Shown: positions 37,905 to 51,090 of the stretch, piece after piece
Numbering within the stretch: the stretch's first letter is position 1
How the letters are laid out: the number at the start of each line of letters is the position of its first letter
Assembly (NCBI GenBank): GCA_905116865.2
Contig: CAJHNH020000223.1
Span: 445,848-509,847, forward strand
Direction: 5' to 3'
DNA length: 64,000 bases
Origin: Candidula unifasciata
Lineage: Eukaryota; Mollusca; Gastropoda; Stylommatophora; Geomitridae
Translations under genes and position numbers: made by a program
Notes under the pieces: model-generated
Told to the model about the DNA's origin: nothing
The model's input: only the letters and a program-made list of their open reading frames with translations
Database searches by the model: none

Positions 37905-38105
37905 TACTTTTCGTTGGGCCCGACTCTCTAGCGTAGTTGGCTAAACCGGACTGCGCGGTGACCGGGTGACGAACTTCTTGTGGTCCGGATTTACTCCGGG
38001 GGGTGGGCAGAAAAGGAAAAATTTTCTCCCAGATTTACGGTATATGTCATGGAATCAAGACCGAAGGGTTGCGATATCCATAGTACCGAGCCAAAGGGTT
38101 AACAA
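37905..38105 (+). mobile_element. Possible SINE-like element
   Basis: cgactctctagcgtagttgg looks like an A-box region, but I do not see a clean B box. ggtttctggaaactaaaaca follows. Weak call. Confidence 0.3.
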
Positions 38106-38324
38106 CTCATGGTTTCTGGAAACTAAAACAAACAAACAAACTTTTCATTTGGTTTTATAACTGTCTATAATACGCTATCATAAAGCTGACGTCATATCAT
38201 GATTAATCCTGGGCGGAGAGATGGAAATGAGTCCTTTAATTACACATATGAGACATATTCCTAGCGTCGAACATTTTGGCACAAATCGGCAAGATGTAAG
38301 GACATCATAGTAGTAGTAGTAGTA

Positions 38325-38535
38325 AATTTTACCCTACTAGGACACGATAAACACCCAATGACACAAAGTACCACCATGCGGATGAGAATCACCCGTGGAG
38401 AGTTCCCGGAAACCGCGTTCAGCCATTAGGACATTTTTATGGCCGGACTATATTGCGGCCCCTGGCAATATAGACGATTAGTGGGGCTTCAAAATAACGA
38501 AAAATTGCATCCATAAGGGGATGACGATGTAAAGA
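38325..38535 (+). mobile_element. Repeat family R3 copy
   Basis: accctactaggacacgataa, aagtaccaccatgcggatga, gaaaccgcgttcagccatta, tattgcggcccctggcaa and ataaggggatgacgatg. Confidence 0.85.
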
Positions 38536-38859
38536 CATCGTCTTTGAATTATCCATCACTGAGATCCATCACGTGCAGCTGTTGTGTAGACACGTTTAGA
38601 ATAAACCAGAAATACCATAGACAGACAGACTCCATAAATCAGGGCATTCTTGCTGCTCAGTTCGCTAGTTCAACATTTCAAGTGGAGTTGCATGAAGAAA
38701 CAGTAAAACTATTAGAAGAATCATTGGCGTTCAAACAGACGCTCATTAAGAAGTAATTTTCGCGTATCTTTGCCCAGCCTCCTTCTCAGGCAGCCGGAAT
38801 TCTCTAACTTTTCTCTGAGTATCGATTCTTTTCCGAATACCAGACTTTACACATGCTTC
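38536..38859. other. Spacer
   Basis: A 70-codon plus frame (38544-38756) has no recognised domain. Confidence 0.3.
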
Positions 38860-39132
38860 GACCGTGGATTAGGCGTTGCGAACGCGACTCGTAATTACAG
38901 CGTACCGCGATCGAAACCCATTGCTGGCAGTGTAGATTTTTATCGTGATATGAGGCGAAGCAGGTAGACCCAGCCTAAAATGGGTACCAGGATGTATGTC
39001 CTGTGGAAGTAAAGACGGCCGGCGTAATGCTAACCTCATTACCCACCTAGTGCCGATTGGTCTGTAAAAAAATGTATGCTCTTGCCACATGCCCGATGCT
39101 CCTAAAGTCGTGTAAAGGGATCTTTATTTTTT
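38860..39132 (+). mobile_element. Chimeric SINE: R5-type head with R1-type body
   Basis: Head gattaggcgttgcgaacgcg and cgatcgaaacccattgctgg. Body gtagacccagcctaaaatgg, aagtaaagacggccggcgta, gtgccgattggtctgtaaaa and cgatgctcctaaagtcgtgt. Same arrangement as 11100-11365. Confidence 0.8.
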
Positions 39133-39384
39133 TGTGTTAAACTTTACGCATACAGACGATAGGATCAGCTTCATTCTATTTGTGGGTGACGGGGTCTCAT
39201 TTTAGGGAGAAACAATTAAAAAAAAGAAGAACAGACTCAGTGCAAGCAGGTCGTGACAGTCGACTAATATTAACGATTTGCTTAAATCAGATGTGTTTAG
39301 CCGACAAGCGTATAGATCACAGCTTAGCTGTGAACCACTACACAAAACATTACCAGCCATTTTAAATGCGAATGTAGAAAAATA

Positions 39385-39525
39385 TGAAGATAACCGGCGA
39401 ATGTGGGAAGTAAAGGCAGTCGGATTGATGATCAATCACATCATCCACCAAGTGCCGATTGCTATCTAACAGTACGAGTCTAGCACCTCATTCCCGTTGC
39501 GTCACGGACGTAAAAAGTGCCCTTG
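39385..39525 (+). mobile_element. SINE family R1 3' fragment
   Basis: gggaagtaaaggcagtcgga, atcacatcatccaccaagtg and ccgattgctatctaacagta, then cgttgcgtcacggacg. Confidence 0.65.
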
Positions 39526-40275
39526 ACTTCTTCTTCTGAAAGTCCACGCCGTGTGGCGTTGGTAGTCATGTCGATCCCCAACCTTCTGGATCGTGTACTT
39601 TTAGTCAACTCTGACACAGATGATCTTCCATGCCATGATGTTAAACTTTCCAGCATCTGTTCTCTCCGTCTCCCTCTGCCTCTCCTCCCCTCCAAGTCTC
39701 CTATACTGACACGATGTACTCCAGTTTTCTCCTTCTCATCACTTGACCAGAGAATGTAGATCGTCTCTTTCTGATGTGGGCAATCAATTCTCTTCGTGAG
39801 TCAGTTTCTTTTAAGAGGTCTTCATTACTCTTTTTATCTGTCCAGGGTATTCTCATCCTTCGTCTATAAAACCACATCTCTGAAGCTTCCAAATACGTTT
39901 TTACTAATTTACTAACTGCCCATGGTTCACATCTGTAGATCAGTATAGGATTTATATAGCTTTAAAGAATGAAAACTACTCTGCCGTATATCTGGAGACC
40001 ACTCCCCCATCTACCAGCCCGTAGACATATTTCGACACCCACAATCCGGTACCTTTGTATAGAAACTCTTACTTCTTATGTCTGCGTGCGTCAGGTTCTT
40101 CTTTCTGCTATAAGGCGTCGCAGTTTAAAAGATGAAAGTAGCCGAGCCGGGATGTCTTTGCTTTCTTGTTATGCTGTGATGTTGCGAAGTTATTAGTGAC
40201 TCCTTCAGTCTATTTTCTAAAATGTCTACCTCTGCCGCTTGGTGTTTCGATTTTCGTAATGATTCTTGGTGGTAT
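39505..40275 (-). mobile_element. LINE reverse-transcriptase C-terminal region, reverse
   Basis: The minus frames read ASEMWFYRRRMRIPWTDKKS, then NEDLLKETDSRRELIAHIRK, RRSTFSGQVMRRRKLE, and in another frame GRRGRGRRREQMLESLTSWH, SSVSELTKSTRSRRLG. These are consecutive blocks of a widespread non-LTR RT C-terminus ('EMWF.RRM.RI.WT...N...L.......L...IRKR...F.GHV.RR..LE', 'GRRGRGRRR'). The order is interrupted by frameshifts. A second unit at 40080-40275 repeats the LINE end seen at 1560. Confidence 0.8.
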
Positions 40276-40885
40276 CTCTGGCACTGTAATAATGTAATGT
40301 GCTGATGAAGGCTTTCAAGCCACAACGTTCACTTGTCGTTGGTATTGGTGATAGTGTGAGAAAGGGTAGTTCTACTTTTCATCTTGTTTGATATCTTGTC
40401 ATAGTAGGTCATCATGCCTGTATCGTCAGATCCATTTTTACTTAGTGGCCGAACCATTCCAGTCTTTGTCAAAAAATGTAATGATACGTTTGTTCAAATA
40501 GTTGTTCTAATCTCTTAGTAGTTTTGTTCGTAATATTTCTCAGAGAACTCAAAGCTGATTAACTTCGACTCGAATCTTATTGGCTGATGTCCAAGTCTGA
40601 CTGGGTAACCCGCAGTTGGAATAAGCATTGCATTTACAGTGTCACTGTTGATCTCGGTTGGAATAGCCGGGTGTTGGAAGACTGGAATGTTTATTTATTT
40701 GCAAATTAGAGGCGGGGGGGGGGGGGGGGGAGAGAATAAGAAAAACAAAACAGCAACAACAATAACTTCTTTTACAAATTTAAATGTCTGCGTATCTTTA
40801 GTGACTGAAGTCTTGTAAAGCTGACCCTTCAAACTGTTTACTTTTGATAGTTTATTTATTGTATTTATCTTACAGTGTTTGGTTT
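40276..40885. other. Spacer
   Basis: Probably more degraded LINE on the minus strand to about 40640, but unsupported. G19 run at 40713-40731. Confidence 0.35.
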
Positions 40886-41275
40886 GGTTTTGGTTTGAAC
40901 AACGGATCAACATCATGGCACACAGGTAGTAAGCCCTAAGTGCTCCGTTCGTCTTCAAACTCAAGTCTGAGTCCGAAGAAGCACAGCACAGTGCACAGGC
41001 TCTGTAGCACTGGCGAGGATCCTGAAATACTTTGGGTAGATTTTTAACTCCAAATTTTGCCTGGGCAATGCCGCCAGGCTACTCTTTTCGATTTCCAACT
41101 GCCAATGGGTTTTTTACGTGCACAACAATGCACACGGGCGTCCGATCTAACTACCCAGAGACCAGGGGGAATAACTAGAAGTCCAAGTCCACGTAACAAA
41201 AATTCCAGCCCTTACCGGGGATTGAACCCGGAACCTCTGGCGGACACCATGCCTCGAGACCATGCAGCCCCCGTT
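40886..41275 (-). mobile_element. tRNA-derived SINE, family R2, reverse, long copy
   Basis: Plus strand shows gaacaacggatcaacatcat, ggcacacaggtagtaagccc, tctgtagcactggcgaggat, cctgaaatactttgggtaga, aactacccagagaccagggg, ggggattgaacccggaacct (B-box complement) and gcctcgagaccatgcagccc. Confidence 0.85.
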
Positions 41276-41342
41276 TCTTATTGTTTTGAATACTGAAAGC
41301 AATTTTAAATTTCTTTATTGTCTGTTGCCCATATCATACTCA

Positions 41343-41524
41343 GTCTTGTCCTAACACTGTTGTAACACTGTTGTAACACTGTTGTAACACTGTTGTAACA
41401 CTGTTGTAACACTGTTGTAACACTGTTGTAACACTGTTGTAACACTGTTGTAACACTGTTGTAACACTGTTGTAACACTGTCCTAACACTGTCCTAACAC
41501 TGTTGTAACACTGTTGTAACAATG
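41343..41524. repeat. 11-bp minisatellite
   Basis: About 16 copies of cactgttgtaa, with two successive tcctaa variants at 41479-41500. Confidence 0.96.
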
Positions 41525-42239
41525 CTGACCGATGTTGATGATGATGGTGGTGTTGGGGGTGATGATTATAAATGATCATCATCATCCTCATATACTCTGC
41601 AGATAAGCGGCCATATTTAGCCATTTTAAAAGATGACAAGGATTAGGTGTCAGGTCAACGTTCTTGTCTCACTCCCATAAGTATGGCCAAACCATACATG
41701 TCTTAATATCTTTGCCTGAAGGTTTATTGCCTAGATGTTTATATGCTTATTTTTTTCCTGAATTATTATATTTATGGTACAGTTATGATAAATACTGAAG
41801 CAATATCTTTTAAAAAAAATTGTCTTTTGCCTCAGAGTATATCCAGTCTTCTCTTGCTGCTGCTGTAACCACGTTGATGATGTTGACGATGGTTATGATG
41901 ATGATGATGATAACGAGGATGATGTTCCTCATGTGCTCAGCAAATACACTTATGCGTTCATATTTATTGCTATCTTCCCCTTGTTTGTTCCGGGGCTCCA
42001 TTGTTAGGAAAAAAAGAATAGAGACCAAAAAGCATATTATAAAAAGGAACTTATTCTTCTGCGTTCATCCGAAGAGGTAATCGCGTTGTGTCCGTTTACA
42101 GCATGGCTGCGATATTTGCACCTTTCGGCCAACACATTCGACTTCTGCGGGCATGTGTTGACGGGGTTAGCCTTCCCGGTAAAAGATACTAATTATGAAT
42201 ATTTCCTTCGAATTCGAAGTATACTGGTCTAAGAGGCCA
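41525..42239. other. Spacer with GAT-rich runs
   Basis: (GATGAT)n-like stretches at 41570-41590 and 41880-41930. The part from 41990 (gttccggggctccattgtta) resembles an R4 head. No gene supported. Confidence 0.35.
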
Positions 42240-42400
42240 GGGACGAAAGGTACGCTTAAAAAACAATGACATCTGTAAAACTGATGTGCACACGAAAACC
42301 AAATTCTGGAAAGTGACCAAAGTCCAGAGGTGGACGAACAATCAGAACTTTCCGCCTGAGTTTACGACTGGTGAACACTGAGAAGAAGAAGAAGAAGAAA
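42240..42400. mobile_element. Repeat family R4, tail fragment ending in (GAA)n
   Basis: acatctgtaaaactgatgtg, gtccagaggtggacgaacaa, tcagaactttccgcctgag and ctggtgaacactgagaagaa. Confidence 0.7.
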
Positions 42401-44956
42401 AAAAAAGAAATATTACACGGGTCAGAAATAAAGATTTTGTTCAATTTATTTGCCTACATTTATTGTTTTTTTCTTTCTCCAAATATATCAAAATGTATAA
42501 AGGGGTAATCAATAAACACGAACAGAGCGAAGTAATAAAGGAAGGGCATATCAAACACTGACACGTACTGAGTGACTGAAACTATCACTGAGGCTTACGG
42601 GAAAATTTGACATCAACTTAGCTTTCAAAAAGGTTGACTAAAGTAAAGTAAGCCTTTGCCGACCGATTGTTATGAGATTTTTAGTGACTGTATTCACATC
42701 CTGGTCCATGAAACAATATACAGGTGCATGTAGTTGTCAATGGAATGTAACTACGCTTTTCCGAGAACGTATCAGGGCAGACATGACCACATATCGCCCA
42801 TTAAATGTTAGTACTATCTGTAAAATCTCCAGTGCTGGTCACACTCGCCTGTTAATCAAGAGAGGACGATTTTCCGGGAAGAACTTTCCATGCCGAGCAT
42901 ACCTTCCTCACCAAACCCTTGCCTTACCTGGTTTCCCATTAACATTCCGAAATTCAAAGTTCCCCCACCTGGACAGGAGTAGAGTAAAATTTTCAAGTAT
43001 TAAAAAAAAAAAAAAAAAGATTACTTGTTTCAAACTGAGGAAATTGAAAACACAGTGGTCTGTGAAATGGGAAAGCAGTCGAACACACAACAAAGTCATT
43101 GGTGAAACATGGCATTTCTACAACGCTGTCTAGTCTCAAGGGGACACAGGTGGGTGTGCTGAGAAGATGGGAGAACAAATATGTTAACTGCTTCCTATAG
43201 TGTAGCGTAGAGATGACAAAGCATGGTCGTGTTGCATGCTCAGTCCCATCATGGAAAACATATAGAGGTCTTCAAGATGTATACATAATCACACGTGTCT
43301 CCCAGAAAACATGACCAGGTCTTATATTAATTTTTGCTAAAAATTCACTAGGGTTATATTCCGGTGATGTCTTTGTTTTTCAGATTCAAAAATCTACATA
43401 AATTCATTTAACTGGACCATCGCCATAACTTTACAAATCCCGAATACCCGACTGAATTTCCTACAACTCCCATTTTCTTGTAGGACAACCGACCCGTCCC
43501 TCTGTCCAGCAGTAAAGCTTTCCTCAATGAGCATTTTGTGTTCAAACAGACCGCTCGTAGTGCACCGGTAACAAAGTAATAATTGATTTTATCCAAATCA
43601 TAATTAGGGCTTACTTTTGGGACAGGGCTTGTATTAAAAACTTCATGAAAAACCGCACTGGGACTTATTTGTGGAATAGATGTTATCTTAGGGAAAAAAA
43701 TGTACCAGGTCCGCCGACAAAAAGAAATTATTCGGGGAATGGCGGCTAAGCCCTTTATCATTTTCAGGCAGGAAGGATGGAGGTGGGCTCAAGCCTTGTT
43801 GCACTGCGTCTCCTAAGACCAGAGTCCTCGTCTCCCCAAACATTGTTTCGGGAAAATGGTGAGGGAGTGGAGGGAGGGTTGGGGGGGGGGGGCGATGGGG
43901 TACTCAAAGTGCTTGCGCTCTTTGGTTCCTTCACAGCCGACATTAACTTGAAATACTCCACTGTCCTAGATGGGTGGACTGACATGATCACTGTTGGTAA
44001 TCCTTTCCAATAACAATTACCACAGTTTTAGTTGTTTAGATATTAATCTAGGGCCAGTAACATTCAGAACATTTCGCAAGCTTACGGCAGCATGCTACTT
44101 ATAAAACAGATGCCATCATTTTGCAGTCTCTATTGCAACTTAAATCTTTTTTTTTTCTTTCTTCTAGCAGTATGTCAAGAGAAGCGAACTTGGATGACTT
44201 CTCATATGTAATGTTTTTAAAGGGCAAAGACATCAATAAAATCTGAACCCGGGTGTACTAGTCATTAAAGAAGAAGGATCTTCAAATAATTTACAGCCTT
44301 CTTGATTCTACAGGAAGTAGGTAATATTTCTCAACAGCTACAAGGTAATGAGCATCTACGCACTCAGAGCAGACGACAGACTAGGTAAAATAACAGACAC
44401 CATGCTCTGGGTAAACACCCCGTATAGTTCAAATCCCAGACAATTAAAAAAAAACAAGCAGCAGAATATCTTGAAGCTTTGGGAATTTACAGAAATATCC
44501 TTAGAATTCTGTGACAGTCAAAAAGATTGACCTAGATGTTTTTAATGAGGCAAGGGGTCAGAGAAAACGCATCACAAACATCAACAACATAAAGTCATAA
44601 TTTTTTTCTTGGAAAAGAAAGGGGAAAAAAAAGGAGAAGGGGGGGGGGGGTCATGCTATGAGAAAAAAAGAAACTGGAGCATCTTGTGACCACTAGAAAG
44701 GTGTGTAAATAAGAGACAGAGGAAAACAACCCCAACAGATTCTAGACAGCTTTTTGTCATGACAGGCAGGGGTATCAGCTCACAAACTAGTACACACTAC
44801 CGAAGTTTGCAGATTGTGAAGAGGCATGATCGCCCCCGATAGTCGGCAAGGCACTTGATGACGATGATAAGCCCTGGCTTTCCAAAGTAATCCTCGTGAT
44901 CTTCGAAAAGTAGGGATTGATGATCGGGATGGAGGGTGTGTCGGAGAGGACTCGGT
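42401..44956. other. Spacer without supported gene
   Basis: Poly(A) at 43001-43018, G runs at 43879-43890 and 44639-44650. The 153-codon plus frame (42672-43133) and the 117-codon minus frame (43408-43761) have no recognised domains. Mirror-like phrases near 43310 (aggtcttatattaatttttg) and 43600 (agggcttacttttgggacag) hint at an old DNA transposon with 'cttattttggg' ends, but I cannot bound it. A G17 run follows at 44957-44973. Confidence 0.3.
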
Positions 44957-44973
44957 TGTGGGGGGGGGGGGGG

Positions 44974-45690
44974 ATCTTAAAAAATCAACTCTCTCGTGGT
45001 TTCCAGTCGACGGTTTGAGAGTCGCACCGTGGAAGAGATTGGAGCCTCACCAAGTAATACTCCCCAAATACAACAGGGGGCACAGTGTAGCCAACTTTCC
45101 TTGTGGAGACGCGCACATAATTTGTTTTGTCTTCCTTTGATAGTAGAAACTTCCCTCTCCTTGGCGGCAGGCAGATCTAGGGCAAGCAGTATGTAGGTAT
45201 GTGTGTGACGCAGAAAGGGAAAAAGGGCGTGGTATAGGGTCAAGGGGTGGGGAGGTAGGCCCAGAAGCCGTGATGTCTCAGGGTTTAAATACAGCACTAG
45301 AAGAAGAGAAGAAGAAGAAGCAGAAGAAGTTTAGAGTCTTGGTCAGTTGTTTTTGTTGTTGCAGCGGGTTGAAACGTATAAACACACAGCAGGCTGGAGA
45401 AAAGATTACTAACTACTGCGTCACCGCGGCCCCGAGTCGCTAAAAATATGACATTTATACCCTATTAAGAGTCATTACTTAGCATAACGGAGATTCCTAG
45501 TATTTGAAAATCATGAAGATCAGCTTAGAAAGCAGTGCTCTATATGATGCGTTTACCCAGAGCACAGCTTATTTTCTTTAGGAAAACTTGCAGCGCAAGC
45601 CTAGTCAGTCATGAACAGGTCAACAATGAACAGGTCAACAATGAACAGGTCAACAATGTGTTTGGCTTGAGTTGGTTAAGTGTCTAAGCT
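44974..45690. other. Spacer
   Basis: Three copies of the 16-base atgaacaggtcaacaa at 45610-45658. The segment ending 45440 (cgtcaccgcggccccg) looks like a reverse SINE head, but no full element is resolved. Confidence 0.35.
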
Positions 45691-45695
45691 CAGCG

Positions 45696-45932
45696 GAAAT
45701 AATAATATCAATAATGATAATAATAATATCAATAATGATAAGAATAATATCAATAATGATAATAATAATATCAATAATGATAATAATAATATCAATAATG
45801 ATAATAATAATATCAATAATGATAATAATAATAATAATATCAATAATGATAATTTTAATATCAATAATGATAATAATAATATCAATAATGATAATAATAA
45901 TATCAATAATGAAAATAATAATAATAATAATG
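45696..45932. repeat. 18-bp AT-rich minisatellite
   Basis: About 13 copies of aataatatcaataatgat, one with six extra bases. Open frames across it on both strands are artefacts. Confidence 0.95.
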
Positions 45933-46027
45933 AAGGTAAAGGTAAAGTCGGGAGATTTGAACCAGCGTCATTGCACACGGTTATAAACCATAAGTGCTCT
46001 GCCACCAGTACGGACAGCTGAAAAGGA

Positions 46028-46258
46028 TTGTCCGCTTGTGTCGCAGTCAGCACTTAACTCTGTAGCTACAGCGACGGTCTCCATTTACTCCAGAGTGTCA
46101 ACTCTGGTACCCATTTCCTAGAGGCTGGGTGAACCCCGGGAACCGCCCGGTTTCGAACACCGACCGTGGGCTGCAGCGAGTCGTAGCTAGATTTGAAAGC
46201 AAGTCTCTTATCGACTGCGCTAACGCGGCCCCCAATGATGATAATATGACAAACAAGA
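46028..46258 (-). mobile_element. tRNA-headed SINE, reverse
   Basis: ctgcgctaacgcggccccc at the 3' side is the complement of a tRNA-like A-box head, and cggtttcgaacaccgacc is a B-box complement. The body has ctggtacccatttcctagag, similar to but not the same as R1. Confidence 0.65.
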
Positions 46259-46288
46259 AGAAAAAGAATAACGAAATAAAGACAGAGA

Positions 46289-46645
<357 letters not shown>

Positions 46646-46891
46646 GAAAAAAAAAGAAAAAAGAAAGGATGCATAAGAAGTCTGAACTCCGCTGATAAAT
46701 AAACAACACACAACTAAAGAGGAACTCACAGAAACGTCAAGAATGCGCGTTAGCAAATGCGTTCCCCCATGGGCAGAGAAAACGAATCTCATGTCTCATA
46801 TTTTTTGACATTTAGTAATGACTCATAAAGGTTTGCCAGGTAAGTAAGAACATGTTTCTTATCTTTGACAGTCTTTCATTTCACATACATT

Positions 46892-46897
46892 TTTATT
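46892..46897 (-). terminator. Polyadenylation signal AATAAA of the DBB-domain gene
   Basis: tttatt on the plus strand (AATAAA on the coding strand), 106 bases after the stop codon at 47003-47005. It is the closest canonical signal. Confidence 0.6.
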
Positions 46898-47002
46898 ATT
46901 TCATTTCATTTTCAATCAGTATTTAAAAAAAATCCTGCCTTTCGACTCTGAACAAAAAACATGGCTACCGGAAGTTGAAGGTCGTTGGTTAAAAAGAACA
47001 AG

Positions 47003-47122
47003 TTAACTGCTTCCATTCATGCTTGTCATTTGCTGCGTCCTGACGATAGAGTTTGGAAGTTCAGGGGCGTCCCGTACACATTCCTTGCTTGCAGCTTGGG
47101 CGCGTTGGGATAGACGGCGCGT
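47003..47122 (-). CDS. PIK3AP1/BANK1-like: DBB gene, terminal exon
   Basis: Acceptor GTGTTCTTGCAG|ACG. Reads [39 protein letters not shown] and TAA (47003-47005). Confidence 0.72.
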   Translation of the reverse strand, partial: TRRLSQRAQAASKECVRDAPELPNSIVRTQQMTSMNGSS

Positions 47123-48269
47123 CTGCAAGAACACAGAGGGGGGAACAGATGAGCAATGACACGAAAACACAAAAATTTATGCCAACGTTGTCTTATTTGT
47201 GTACCGTTTTACCTCTGACACATGGCTACTAGTGTATTTCATACAAAAGGGATGGGCTAAAGAACTAAGTACAAACAGTCATCATCATCATCATGTTTCG
47301 CCCACTAGTACAACTACCAGAATTACAGATCAGATAAGTGCTCTTGTCTCACCCCATCCATAGGCTAAGCAGTCCAAGTACTTATCTCTTTGCTTATCCC
47401 TTGCTCTTTTTTTCTGTCTTAACAGTCAGACTCGAGTTAATTCCTTCTAAAAAACAGTCATTCTATTTGTATTAACCACTTTTGTTGGGGCGGTGTAGAC
47501 AGGGCAGTCTTGAGCCTGAGGTTTTAAAGTCGAGGGCTAGTGTTGTCGCCACTAACTGTGCATGTTAGGATGTTTATTGTAGCCCCTGTGAACAAAACTC
47601 CATTATTATCATACTAGGGGTCGAACCTGGGTCCCCAGACGTTGTAACCTCTCGGCTTGAAATAACATTTCATAAAACACCATTTAAAAAAAAAAACATC
47701 AAACAAATGCAGTTCTTGAGCATAGAAGAACGATAAACAAGCCATATTCTGACAGTGCCTTACCAGGACTGAAAATGGGTACTTTCTTATTAGCCGACCA
47801 CAAAGAGGGAAATCCACAGGTCACGGGACAATCAAATATTTGAAGGGGTGGTAGATTAAGCGTATAGTTTTGATTAGATTTAGGGTTAGGGTTAAAGTTA
47901 GGGTTAGTGTTAGGTAAACACGCGAAAACCTCGGCCTGGAAAGAAACGCGCTAAAGCACAGAAACAGGAAAACCTGCTCTTACCACCCTCTAAAATATGT
48001 GTCCTGTGACGTCACTTGTGGTTGGCTAAAAAGAAAGCACATGAAAATGTTTACAAAGAATAGTTATAGTGTAACATTCTATATCTGTGGTAAAATGTTA
48101 CAAAGGGAGTTTGTTTAAACCTCGAAACCTTTTTGTGCAGGGACTCTAGCTGTTGTTTGTGCAGGGACTCTAGCTGTAAAATTACACCAGTGGCTTGGTG
48201 CCAAACGAATAAGAATCTACGTTTCTCTGGCAATGAAAAGAAGAAGAAGATGCAGCAGCAGCAGCAGAA

Positions 48270-48303
<34 letters not shown>

Positions 48304-48558
48304 AGGTAGCAGCAGAAGCAGTAGTAGCAGCAGTAAGAGTAATATTAGTAGTATTAATAGTAGCAGTAGTAGCAGTATTAGTAGTAGTAGTAGAAGTTTT
48401 AGTAGCAGTAGTAGTATTAGTAGTAGTTGTAGTAATAGTAGCAGCAGTAGTAGTAGTATTAGTAATTGTAGCAGTAACAGTAGTATTATTAATAGCAGTA
48501 GTGTTAGTAGCATTAGTATTAGTAATTGTAGTAGTAGTAGTAGTAGTAGTAGTAGTAA

Positions 48559-48641
<83 letters not shown>

Positions 48642-48642
48642 A

Positions 48643-48698
<56 letters not shown>

Positions 48699-49930
48699 CT
48701 AGCAATAGTAGTAGTCGTAGTAGTAGTATTAGTACTAGTAGAAGCACTTAAAAAAAAAAAGAAGAAGAAGAAGAAGTAGAAGAACCGTGCTAATCGACAA
48801 AACGATTACAACATTGTAATCAACTGACGACTGATGTGGGTTGAAAAGATGTGCACAAATTATTACCAGTGGTTTTCCCCTGCCTCTGAACTCCTTTGGT
48901 TTACTCGTCTTTTTGATGCTCCCTGACCAGGATTTCTCCTTGTCTTCATCGCTGTAGCTCCCGCTGTCTCTCTCTTGGCTGGCAGATTTGTTTTCTGTTG
49001 ATGGAAGATTGCACAAAACTGTTGACAGGATGTGTATGGAAGTTAAACTTCGTACCCATCACCATCGTCGTCTTCATTGTTATAATCATCATCATCATCA
49101 TCATCATCATCCTCAGCATGTGCCATAGTCGGCATGGTTCGCCATCTAATGCGATTACCTGTATCACAGATTAGATTAGAATTCTCGTCTTTCCCAATGA
49201 CCTAGCTGCCCAGGTATTTATCTGTTTGTTCACCCCCCCTCCTCTTCAACTTCGTCAGTTGTCACCAAAGTTTCTTGTCAGCGCGTGTCCAAATTTCTCT
49301 AGCCTGCTTCTAATTTATGTAACTGACGATATTCGCTTGTTTCCACCAGGTCTACCTCCTTTGTTTTGCTCGCTTTGCTTGTTTTTCTGGATGGTCATAT
49401 TTTTCACATAATGTCAACAGTTACCCTGGTCATTGCCGACTTCTGACATCAACTATTATTATGTGTCCAAGACAGGAGAACATTCATTGAACAATAACAA
49501 ACATCCTGTCAACTGAACTTACTTTTCAACTGTGAACTTGTTTCCAAAACAGCTTTACTGGATTTATCGCTTCTGTTGCTCAAAGTTTTCTGTAGAAACA
49601 CAAGTTAATAAGTATCAAGCAAGTTAAACAGTCAAGATACACGGATAAACATTAAAGATTTTGCTCCTATGCACTATAGAATTTTGGAAAGGCCTGCTAC
49701 GCCCATCTTTTAGACCAAAAGACATCCATTTTGAAAAATATGGCGCTAACAAAATAAGCATATCACTTAACGACGTTAGGGCAGGTGTTTTGTCTTACCC
49801 TCCTTTCAGTGCCAATTAATTTTAGCTCTCAGGTTTCCAGATGTGTCCTTCACATATATGTGACGGCCGTCAAGTCTAGATGTTCCAACGAAAGAGTCTT
49901 CAGGCCTATTGAGAAGCGTCTTATCTGTTT

Positions 49931-50018
<88 letters not shown>

Positions 50019-51023
50019 ATCTATCTCTCTCTCTCTCTCTCCCCTCCCTCCCTCAACCCCTACAAGTCTTAACGTCCAACACAACTTTATATTAACATTT
50101 TCCAGCTATGTTGTTTATCGTAACCAATCTACCCTGACTCGCTGGCCTAATTCCCGTTCAGTAACCCATTCATGCATTACACATGCACTCAGGGTTTCTA
50201 CTGTTCAGACTTGCTAAGGAGTATTTATGACAAGATCTTGACTTGTAGATGTGTGATTCTATGGATTATCGTTTGCAACTGCATCATTGTGTCATGTGCT
50301 GATGAAAGCTCTGTAGCCGTCACATTCAAGCTGCGCTTCTTGTTTGGATATATTTTAATGGCTTTTTAATTTGGCTGGTGATATGATCAGTATCATCATT
50401 TGAAGCCGATTACTTTTAGCTAACTAATTTTTACGGTACCCATTTTATGAGATTTGCCAACCCTGCGGGGGAGCCCACCATGATGCAGAAGCTAGATTCC
50501 CGCCTGTTGATCCTAAGGTGGTGGGTTTAATTTCGAACGAAACCACACTTGCCCCCCCCCCCCCTTTTTCCCCGCCTTTTCCTACTTTAATTTAAAAAAA
50601 AAGACCTTTGTACCCAGGTCGACACATCCTTAAATGGGTGCTATGTACAGTTCTGGGACGTAAAGGCCAGTTATATTAGGGTAACACAAATGGTTACGAA
50701 GTAACCTCAAGACCAGTGTGGGTTGTAGTTCGAACCACCATGGAGGCTAACTTTTAAATGAGCCTGGATCCCAGTCCAAACTTGGTACAGGGGATGTCTT
50801 TGGAAGCGAAGGAGGCCGGCTTGATTTTATTCATAGCAGCCAACTGTTAATATAATTAGGTACACAGATAGAGGAAAGGAAACACAGAGACACACCAACC
50901 CATACATATACACACCCACATAGGCACACACTGAGGCAGACAGGGATTTTAAGTGATATAAACTGACAAAGGCACGCAGAGTTTGAAAGTAAGAGCGAGA
51001 GAGAGAGAAAGAGAGAGAGAGAA

Positions 51024-51090
<67 letters not shown>

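Noticed and set aside
42672..43133. 153-codon plus frame as a gene
   Set aside because: No recognisable domain, no splice or polyadenylation context, and a poly-Lys run from a poly(A) tract in the middle.
43408..43761. 117-codon minus frame as a gene
   Set aside because: No domain, and it lies in a region with transposon-like end phrases.
44343..44420. LINE endonuclease start (SIYALRADD)
   Set aside because: Only a weak resemblance to the 'VYAPT' motif, and no flanking endonuclease blocks.
47879..47917. True telomere or chromosome end
   Set aside because: Only a few imperfect TTAGGG-like units, inside an inverted-repeat element within an intron.
48217..48779. Poly-Ser, poly-Leu and poly-Val frames
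   Set aside because: Trinucleotide repeat in an intron of the DBB gene.
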